Source of the DNA: Dehalococcoidales bacterium
GTDB lineage: Bacteria; Chloroflexota; Dehalococcoidia; Dehalococcoidales; JAUXAE01
Direction: 5' to 3'
Length of the DNA: 10,786 bases
Assembly: GCA_030620035.1 (NCBI GenBank)
Contig: JAUXAE010000029.1
Span: 1-10,786, forward strand
The notes below the pieces were generated by a model. The model was not told the DNA's origin. It saw only the letters and a list, made by a program, of their open reading frames with translations, and did no database searches. Both the position numbers and the translations under genes were made by a program. This document shows, one piece after another, positions 6,153 through 10,786 of the stretch (positions are counted from its first letter, which is position 1; the number at the start of each line of letters is the position of its first letter).

Positions 6153-6728
6153 ATGAGTAAATGGATTGCAATTCCGCTGATTGTTCTTCTGGTGGCCGGA
6201 GCCGGTGCCCTTGGTTTCCTCTACTTCCAGGCAAAAGATAACCTAAGTGATGCCGAGGCCGAAATATCTTCGCTTGAGGGCAATGTTTCTTCTCTCCAAT
6301 CAAGCCTGAGTGCTAAAGATACCGAGATTTCATCTCTTGAATCTGACCTTGAGGTTGCCAACGCTTCTCTTCAAGCGGCACAAACCATCAATACTGTCCT
6401 CGCAGACGAATTAAGGAGCATTAAAGACCCGAGGCATTTCGCCAGCCTCCAGGAGTTGGTTGACTGGCTTGACCAGGATGACACCGATATAATATATGCC
6501 TATAAATCACTGGAAGAGCTGGCCTTTATTCTTCAGGTAGCAGCCTTGAGAGACGGCTTCTTGCTACCGGCCTGTTTTGAAGATTGGGATGGCGACTACC
6601 TGGTTGATAATATAGGCAATCTTGCCTACATAGGCGATGAAATATTTATGGTCTGGCCAGAGGATGACACTGTCTTTACTTGGGCCGACGTAGTGCCGAT
6701 ACCGTCTCACCCGTTGCCGCTGGATTAA
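6153..6728 (+). CDS. Membrane-anchored coiled-coil protein with F-A-S-L-Q-E-L-x-D-W-L domain (paralogue of 4920-5360)
   Basis: This 191-aa protein of unknown function has an N-terminal membrane helix (5-25), a longer coiled coil (about 28-90) with S-S-L repeats, and a C-terminal extracytoplasmic domain from about 93. The domain begins H-F-A-S-L-Q-E-L-V-D-W-L (95-106), then has a L-Q-V-A-A-L-R-D-G-F helix, an I-G-D-E-I-F strand, and an acidic W-P-E-D-D-T-V-F end. Part order and motifs match the protein at 4920-5360, so the two are probably paralogues. GGGAGG lies just before ATG 6153. The gene follows the protease by 21 bp, suggesting one transcript and a shared envelope role, perhaps adaptor or substrate presentation (inference). 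Its stop codon is at the edge of the ABC-ATPase relic. Confidence 0.78.
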   Translation: MSKWIAIPLIVLLVAGAGALGFLYFQAKDNLSDAEAEISSLEGNVSSLQSSLSAKDTEISSLESDLEVANASLQAAQTINTVLADELRSIKDPRHFASLQELVDWLDQDDTDIIYAYKSLEELAFILQVAALRDGFLLPACFEDWDGDYLVDNIGNLAYIGDEIFMVWPEDDTVFTWADVVPIPSHPLPLD

Positions 6729-6731
6729 GAC

Positions 6732-6898
6732 TATTTTTCATCCCCGGGGAACCATCCAGCCCGATAGAGGCACCATCTGGCTGCCGTTTCCACCCTCGCT
6801 GCCCAGATGTCATCCCGGGCAGGTGCGATATTAAACAGCCCCAGATAATAGCCGTTGACGATGACCATTTCACTGCCTGCCACCTTTACTCCTAAAAC
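6732..6898 (+). pseudogene. C-terminal relic of an oligopeptide/dipeptide ABC transporter ATPase (OppD/DppF type)
   Basis: In the frame ending at TAA 6896-6898 the translation contains I-P-G-E-P-S-S-P-I-E-A-P-S-G-C-R-F-H-P-R-C-P, then C-D, and D-D-H-F-T-A-C-H-L-Y-S. This is the conserved C-terminal signature of peptide ABC transporter ATPases (P-G-x-x-P-S-P-I-x-x-P-S-G-C-x-F-x-P-R-C-P ... H-x-x-A-C-H). The three cysteines typical of this tail are present. All ATP-binding parts (Walker A, signature, Walker B) are missing. The upstream sequence belongs to the 6153-6728 gene in another frame, so only about 55 codons remain. It is therefore a 5'-truncated remnant with no start codon of its own. 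An ATG at 6680 opens the frame but lies inside the upstream gene and is probably fortuitous. Confidence 0.8.
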
Positions 6899-6945
6899 AA
6901 GAGGAACAATACCCAAACTACAATAGGCACACTAGCGTAGCCCTC

Positions 6946-7134
6946 TCAAGCATCACTCCGCGACTCTGGGAGTAACAGATCGGGCACCCCCTCACAGATG
7001 GGGTAACTCAGATTGCAGGCGGCACAATGGAGAGAGCCGGTGACTACTTCACCTGCCTCTTCCTCCAGCACCTCAAGCTCCAGCTCTCCTCTGCAGCCAG
7101 GGCAAATCAGTATCTCGGTTAATTCTATTTTCAT
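6946..7134 (-). CDS. Trm112-like small zinc-binding protein
   Basis: This 62-aa protein has two Cys pairs, C11-P-G-C14 and C37-A-A-C40, and ends with Y-P-I-C-E-G-V-P-D-L-L (44-54). That is the Trm112/UPF0434 (YcaR) pattern. Bacterial members are small zinc-ribbon-like proteins; Trm112 in eukaryotes and archaea activates SAM-dependent methyltransferases. The insertion between the Cys pairs (E-rich, 17-34) is typical of the family. GAGG lies only 2 bases before ATG 7134, a short spacing, so the start could be reconsidered. It stands alone on the minus strand. A methyltransferase is encoded 1.3 kb away on the other strand, but no link is shown. Confidence 0.82.
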   Translation of the reverse strand: MKIELTEILICPGCRGELELEVLEEEAGEVVTGSLHCAACNLSYPICEGVPDLLLPESRSDA

Positions 7135-7216
7135 AACCTCTACTTAATCTTTATCCAGAGCATAATTTTACCAGAGCTCGCTGCCCACCAAGGGTTGCCG
7201 TAGAATAACGGCTGGC

Positions 7217-7245
7217 TTGACTTTATTTCGGACACTGGATATACT
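7217..7245 (+). promoter_or_regulatory. Sigma70-type promoter of the nucleotidyltransferase gene
   Basis: TTGACT (7217-7222) and TATACT (7240-7245) are separated by exactly 17 bases. Initiation near 7252 would give a leader of about 180 bases before ATG 7434, much longer than needed for translation. Confidence 0.8.
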
Positions 7246-7251
7246 CCTTAA

Positions 7252-7433
7252 CAGATTTAGTGAGCATGTTACCTTAGAAAAGGGGTTACCAGGCAAACCC
7301 TTGATTTTTTATCATCCCCATTTTAGCGTCACCCCTTATGGATTGGCAACCGTCGGGCTCACTGTAGGAAATACACGATGAAACAATATCTCGGGTACCC
7401 CTTTAAGAACGGGATGAGGTTGGTAACAATACT
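7252..7433 (+). promoter_or_regulatory. Long 5' leader with competing pairings (candidate attenuator or riboswitch)
   Basis: An imperfect hairpin AAGGGGTT-ACCAGGC-AAACCCTT (one bulged G) around 7280-7302 is followed by six T's (7305-7310), like an early terminator. The same 5' arm, AAAGGGGT (7279-7286), is perfectly complementary to ACCCCTTT (7397-7404). GTTACC (7285-7290) is complementary to GGTAAC (7422-7427), 6 bases before the ATG. These structures exclude one another. No known riboswitch class was recognised. The ribosome site is weak or distant (GATGAGG at 7413-7419). Confidence 0.5.
7280..7310 (+). terminator. Candidate intrinsic terminator inside the leader
   Basis: A short stem AAGGG/CCCTT, extended by TT/AA past a bulged G, precedes GATTTTTT. 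The stem is weak for a constitutive terminator, which suits a conditional element. It lies about 30 bases after the predicted start of transcription. Confidence 0.4.
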
Positions 7434-8123
7434 ATGAAGTGCCTAATACTGGCCGGCGGTTTTGGTACCAGGCTCTATCCCCTAACCATCAACAAGGCCA
7501 AGGCCTTATTTGAGTATAAAGGCAGGCCGCTACTAAGCCACCTTGTTGACAAGATTCCCCGGGGTATAGACATTCTGGTGGCCATCAACAAGAAGTTTGA
7601 GGCCGACTTCCGCAGGTGGCAGCAGGGCATAGCTAGGCATACCGAGCTTTGTCTTGAAGAGGCCTCTAATGATGAGCAAAAGAAGGGGGCCGTTAGCTCA
7701 TTGAACCTCTGGGTTAAGCAGAAATGCATCGCCGAAGACCTCTTGGTCATTGCCGGTGACAACTACTTTGAGTTTGACCTGCCTCACTTTATTGATATCT
7801 ATAATGGCAAAAATACATTGGTAGCTGTTTACGATGTTGGTGACAAGAATAAAGCCAGCCATTTCGGCGTCATCCGCCTAAATGGCGATAGAATAACCGA
7901 GGTTGACGAGAAGCCAGCCGCCCCCAGCACCAGCCTCATAGCCACTGCCTGCTACATCCTGCCGCCACGAGTATTCCCCCGCCTGGCTCAATACTGCTCC
8001 GAAGATAAGCAGGATAATCTGGGCAATTTTATTTCCTATCTGGTAGCTACTGAAGGGGTCCATAGTCATACCTTCACTGAGCTGTGGTTTGACATCGGCA
8101 GTGAGGTAGCCGGCCTTGCTTAA
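7434..8123 (+). CDS. Sugar-1-phosphate nucleotidyltransferase
   Basis: Enzymes of this family join a nucleoside triphosphate to a sugar-1-phosphate, giving an NDP-sugar and pyrophosphate for glycan synthesis. The N-terminal signature L-A-G-G-F-G-T-R-L-Y-P-L-T (6-18) binds the nucleotide. K23 and the E-Y-K-G-R-P-L-L segment (27-34) follow. A-G-D-N (107-110) supplies the metal-binding Asp (D109). H-F-G-V-I (144-148) and E-K-P (160-162) line the sugar site, and W-F-D-I-G-S closes the fold. At 229 aa it is a single catalytic domain, slightly short at the end, without a left-handed beta-helix extension. The sugar and nucleotide cannot be told from sequence; dTTP/glucose-1-P is the commonest pairing in this group. 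It is transcribed from its own promoter with a structured leader and followed by a terminator. Confidence 0.9.
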   Translation: MKCLILAGGFGTRLYPLTINKAKALFEYKGRPLLSHLVDKIPRGIDILVAINKKFEADFRRWQQGIARHTELCLEEASNDEQKKGAVSSLNLWVKQKCIAEDLLVIAGDNYFEFDLPHFIDIYNGKNTLVAVYDVGDKNKASHFGVIRLNGDRITEVDEKPAAPSTSLIATACYILPPRVFPRLAQYCSEDKQDNLGNFISYLVATEGVHSHTFTELWFDIGSEVAGLA

Positions 8124-8182
8124 TCGGCTCTTCCTTCCAGAATTTCCACCACAGGAGTTTTAAATAGCACCCTTCACCATAC

Positions 8183-8202
8183 GGTTTGGCACCAAACCTT
8201 TT
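8183..8202 (+). terminator. Rho-independent terminator after the nucleotidyltransferase
   Basis: GGTTTGG-CA-CCAAACC is a perfect inverted repeat (8183-8198), followed directly by TTTT. It is 60 bases past the stop codon and separates the nucleotidyltransferase from the next promoter. Confidence 0.75.
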
Positions 8203-8448
8203 AGCCAGAGCGTTCTGAGTAACAAAATTACTTTTACACGCCCCCATATCTATTGACTAGAGTTTATAACTAGGTATATAGTATGGTCACAGCTTTTAGG
8301 GCATGGAACCGTGCTTTAGGGCTGTTCTGTTCGCCTAGCCAAGGAAGAATAACGGTTTTGTCGGTAAAGGTTTTCTCTTTAATAGCCTCCATTGATGGGC
8401 AGCGTTTTATGGTAGTTAAGCATATCCCCCTTAACATGAGAGTAAGGC
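8203..8448 (+). promoter_or_regulatory. Intergenic region with promoter and leader of the methyltransferase operon
   Basis: TTGACT (8253-8258) is followed by TATATA (8275-8280, spacer 16) or TATAGT (8277-8282, spacer 18). Start of transcription near 8288 leaves a leader of about 160 bases. A 6-bp inverted repeat GTTAAG/CTTAAC (8415-8420 and 8430-8435) lies just upstream of the translation start. An ORF at 8283-8468 has no family-like features and no ribosome site, so I do not call it a gene. Confidence 0.6.
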
Positions 8449-9267
8449 ATGCTAGACAAGGAAGCTGAGCACTGGGACCAGGTGGCCAGGGGATGGTCTA
8501 GAAAGAGCTATGCCAATGAACTGCTGGCTGAACATAAGAGAAAGACCTATCTTAGGCTGATTTCAAGATGGGCTGATGTGGCCAACAGTCAGCTGATTTT
8601 GAAGACCGACCTTTTTGCCGAGGCCTTCGGCCCGGAGCAGTTTTTATTTGATCTAGCCCCAATCAACAACAACATAGTGGCCATTGATGTCTCCCGGGAA
8701 ATAGTAGCCCAGGCGAAAAGTCAGGCCCGGCGTTATGGTGTGAACCCGGGCAAATACCTTTGCTGCGATGTTAAGCATCTCCCCTTCCGAAGCAATTCCT
8801 TTGACCTGATTATCTCCGACTCCACACTGGACCATTTCCCCAGTGAGACAGATATTATTACTGCCCTGAAGGAGTTGGGGCGGGTTCTCCGGGCTGGTGG
8901 TACCCTTATTCTTACCCTAGACAACAAGGGCAACCTGACCTACCCACCCTTCATATTCTTTCGCCTCTGGATGAAACTCGGGCTGGCTCCGTACTTTATC
9001 GGCAGAACCCTCTCCCGAACCAAGCTCAGACATACCCTTGATGAAATCGGGCTTGATATAGAAGAGATGACGGCCATTTTCCACTACCCCCACCCCGATG
9101 GGCTGGTGAGGTGGCTGGAGCGCTCTCTTCGCGGGCTGGGCAGGGGTAAGCTTGATAACACCATTAGAAGAGGCCTGGCCCTCTGTGACCGATTGGAGAC
9201 AAAGAGGACCAGGTACTTAACCGGGCGCTACATCGCGGTAAAGGCGGTGAAGAGAGAGATATTTTGA
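8449..9267 (+). CDS. SAM-dependent methyltransferase, class I, with atypical motif I
   Basis: This 272-aa protein has a Rossmann-type methyltransferase fold of the Methyltransf_11 kind. V-A-I-D-V-S (77-82) gives the acidic residue that binds the SAM ribose (D80). C-D-V-K-H-L-P-F (106-113) follows, then S-F-D-L-I-I-S-D (117-124), and E-L-G-R-V-L-R-A-G-G-T-L-I-L. The usual glycine-rich motif I is replaced by L-I-L-K-T-D-L-F-A-E-A-F-G (49-61), so SAM binding there must differ from the classic D-x-G-x-G form. The C-terminal part is basic. Substrate unknown; the neighbours suggest a sugar, lipid or amino-acid-derived intermediate. The start is ATG 8449; AAGG is unusually close, and an in-frame stop at 8443 rules out upstream starts. 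It overlaps the next gene by 4 bases. Confidence 0.82.
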   Translation: MLDKEAEHWDQVARGWSRKSYANELLAEHKRKTYLRLISRWADVANSQLILKTDLFAEAFGPEQFLFDLAPINNNIVAIDVSREIVAQAKSQARRYGVNPGKYLCCDVKHLPFRSNSFDLIISDSTLDHFPSETDIITALKELGRVLRAGGTLILTLDNKGNLTYPPFIFFRLWMKLGLAPYFIGRTLSRTKLRHTLDEIGLDIEEMTAIFHYPHPDGLVRWLERSLRGLGRGKLDNTIRRGLALCDRLETKRTRYLTGRYIAVKAVKREIF

Positions 9268-10454
9268 GCACACTGATTAGTGTCTTAATTGCTGGGGAGC
9301 CAGACCTTAAAGGATACCTGGCCATAGACTCTACCGTCAGCGGACGCTGCTACGGCGGGGTGCGAATGGCGGCTGACCTTTCGCCAGATTTACTCAGCGA
9401 AGTTGCCCGGGCGATGACGCTAAAATATGGTTTCGTGGGGCTACCTGTTGGTGGGGGTAAAAGTGGGATTGTAGCTGACCCGGAAATGCCCCAAGAGAGG
9501 AAACGGGAACTGCTAAAGAGCTTCGGCCAGGCAATTAAGCCCTTCCTCCAGACCAAGAGCTATATCCCTGCTTCCGACCTGGGGACAACTGATGACGACA
9601 TCAGCTTCATGCTCAACTCCATTGGGCTCAAGGTTCCGCCCAGAAGTCTGAGCTTTAAGTTGTCGGGTTTTTATACCGGTATCACTGTATTTACTGCCGC
9701 CATCAGTGTTGCCAGGCATCTTGGCCTTAATTTAAACCGGGCAACAGTAGCTATCGAAGGCTTTGGTCATGTCGCTGTCTCCGCTGCCCGGATGTTCTGG
9801 GAGAATGGAATCAAGGTGGTGGCTATATCTACCAGCCAGGGAGCACTGTATGATGAGGCTGGTCTTGATGTAAGCAAGCTCATCAACCTCTACCACAAGG
9901 CAGGTAGTCAGGTGGTTAGTTTATTCCCTGGGGGAGAAAAAATAGATAAGAGCAAACTAGTGGAACTGGATGTGGATATACTTTCCCCCTGTGCCCAGTC
10001 TCATAGCATCAACATGGATAATGCCCATCGGATATTGGCTAAGATAATCAGTCCCGGGGCTAATGTCCCTACGACTGATGAGGCCGAGCCAATTCTATTT
10101 CAAAGAAGGATTGTCTCCATTCCCGACTTTACGGCCAACTGCGGCGGCGTGCTGGGGTCTTCTATGAAGCGCACCGGGCTTAAGGAAGAATACATCAGGC
10201 ACTTCCTTGAGCAGAGAATCGGCGAGCAGGTAACCAAAGTGATTGAGGCCGCCGAGAAAGAGAATGTCATCCCCAGAGCATATGCCCAGAGAATCGCCGA
10301 GGAGAGGTTTCTCAGGGTAAAGGCATCAGCCGAGAGGAGAGGTATCACTAGTAGAGCCTATAGCTTTGCTCTTGAGCTATATCGCCGGGGGATTATACCC
10401 TACCAGGTCGTCACCCCAATCGCTTCAGGCTACTTTGAGAAAAGGTTCCGCTAA
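9264..10454 (+). CDS. Glutamate/leucine-type (ELFV) amino acid dehydrogenase family protein
   Basis: ELFV enzymes oxidatively deaminate amino acids with NAD(P) or run in reverse. Here G-G-V-R-M (31-35) opens the substrate domain. Lysines K54 (M-T-L-K-Y) and K66 (P-V-G-G-G-K-S-G) match the substrate-binding lysines, and D105 in A-S-D-L-G-T matches the catalytic Asp. The C-terminal cofactor domain has E-G-F-G-H-V-A (165-171) and the late motifs I-S-P-G-A-N-V-P-T-T and I-P-D-F-T-A-N-C-G-G-V. Length (396) is near the family norm (about 350-450). Core residues look intact, so activity is plausible, but divergence is clear and the substrate cannot be read off. The start is TTG 9264, overlapping the methyltransferase TGA by 4 bases, which indicates translational coupling. 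A housekeeping Gdh is less likely in this operon context. Confidence 0.85.
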   Translation: MSTLISVLIAGEPDLKGYLAIDSTVSGRCYGGVRMAADLSPDLLSEVARAMTLKYGFVGLPVGGGKSGIVADPEMPQERKRELLKSFGQAIKPFLQTKSYIPASDLGTTDDDISFMLNSIGLKVPPRSLSFKLSGFYTGITVFTAAISVARHLGLNLNRATVAIEGFGHVAVSAARMFWENGIKVVAISTSQGALYDEAGLDVSKLINLYHKAGSQVVSLFPGGEKIDKSKLVELDVDILSPCAQSHSINMDNAHRILAKIISPGANVPTTDEAEPILFQRRIVSIPDFTANCGGVLGSSMKRTGLKEEYIRHFLEQRIGEQVTKVIEAAEKENVIPRAYAQRIAEERFLRVKASAERRGITSRAYSFALELYRRGIIPYQVVTPIASGYFEKRFR

Positions 10455-10467
10455 ATAGGGAGTATCT

Positions 10468-10786
10468 GTGTACAGTTTGATAGCCGGGCATATACTGGCC
10501 CCGGTGCTGGATATTTCCAGGGGCACCAGGACCATGAAGTGCCTGAAGGAGCTTGAGCAAAGCCAGTGGTGGTCACGGGACAAGATTCTGGAGTTGCAGA
10601 ATCAGCGGCTACGAAAACTGGTCAGGTATGCCTATGACAAGGTGTCTTACTATCGCCGCATATTTGATGAGAGGGCCCTTAAGCCGAATGATATAGAACG
10701 TGTTGAAGACCTGGCGAAACTGCCAGTACTAACTAAACAGCTTATAAGAAGCAATTTTGACAACCTAATGGCACCAGGTTTCCCGG
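10468..10786 (+). CDS. CapK/PaaK-like adenylate-forming ligase, N-terminal part (cut by window edge)
   Basis: The frame opens at GTG 10468, 6 bases after GGGAG (10458-10462), and has no stop through 10786 (106 codons). The segment R-L-R-K-L-V-R-Y-A-Y-D-K-V-S-Y-Y-R-R-I-F, then L-K-P-N-D-I and L-A-K-L-P-V-L-T-K, is the usual N-terminal part of CapK/phenylacetate-CoA-ligase-like proteins in polysaccharide clusters. These activate a carboxylic acid as an adenylate. The catalytic AMP-binding motifs would lie beyond the edge and cannot be checked. The gene follows the ELFV dehydrogenase by 13 bases and is probably in the same operon. Pairing an amino-acid dehydrogenase with an acid-activating ligase suggests formation and attachment of an acyl or aminoacyl group (inference). 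Confidence 0.82.
   Translation, partial: MYSLIAGHILAPVLDISRGTRTMKCLKELEQSQWWSRDKILELQNQRLRKLVRYAYDKVSYYRRIFDERALKPNDIERVEDLAKLPVLTKQLIRSNFDNLMAPGFP

Noticed and set aside
6676..6916. Minus-strand ORFs over the ABC-ATPase relic
   Set aside because: The plus-strand frame has the clear peptide-ABC C-terminal signature; the antisense frames show nothing.
8415..8435. GTTAAG/CTTAAC inverted repeat as a defined operator
   Set aside because: Six base pairs with a 9-base loop can occur by chance; noted only within the intergenic entry.
8283..8468. 61-aa ORF between the nucleotidyltransferase and the methyltransferase
   Set aside because: No ribosome site, starts at or before the predicted transcription start, overlaps the methyltransferase and shows no family-like pattern.

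Overview
The window looks like a chromosomal segment of a moderate-GC bacterium. A T-box tRNA-sensing leader, sigma70-type promoters, AGGAGG-type ribosome sites and two lipoproteins with the same VVGC-P lipobox all point to Bacteria. The gene mix (a non-FtsZ tubulin-superfamily GTPase, small anchored proteins with an F-x-SL-x-EL-x-x-WL segment, CapK-type ligase, ELFV dehydrogenase) fits Chloroflexota, perhaps Dehalococcoidia. That placement is inferred from memory of gene content, not from a search.

Layout. Bases 1-213, minus strand: a promoter and T-box leader for a gene lying off the left edge; the specifier reads UGG (Trp). Bases 231-1794, plus strand: a small Ala/Glu-rich protein with a C-terminal membrane helix, then a 391-aa tubulin/FtsZ-superfamily GTPase with its own promoter. 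Bases 1923-4756, minus strand: a 529-aa coiled-coil protein built of about eighteen 25-residue repeats, followed by a 16-codon upstream ORF and a lipoprotein with a CARDB-like domain. Bases 4920-6728, plus strand: a serine protease lipoprotein (HtrA type without PDZ) between two related small membrane-anchored coiled-coil proteins. Bases 6729-6898 carry a 5'-truncated relic of an oligopeptide ABC transporter ATPase, and 6946-7134 (minus strand) a Trm112-like zinc protein.

From about 7200 to the right edge lies a biosynthetic region on the plus strand. A nucleotidyltransferase (7434-8123) has a long leader that can form competing hairpins, and it ends at a rho-independent terminator. After a second promoter come a SAM methyltransferase, a Glu/Leu-type dehydrogenase that overlaps it by 4 nt, and the start of a CapK/PaaK-like adenylate-forming enzyme that runs off the window. 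Together these suggest synthesis or decoration of a surface glycan or an amino-acid-derived conjugate (inference).

The most intriguing theme is the left half. A divergent tubulin-superfamily GTPase sits next to a tail-anchored protein that carries one copy of a motif resembling the repeat of the nearby long coiled-coil rod. A cytoskeletal or envelope-organising module is a reasonable but untested hypothesis.
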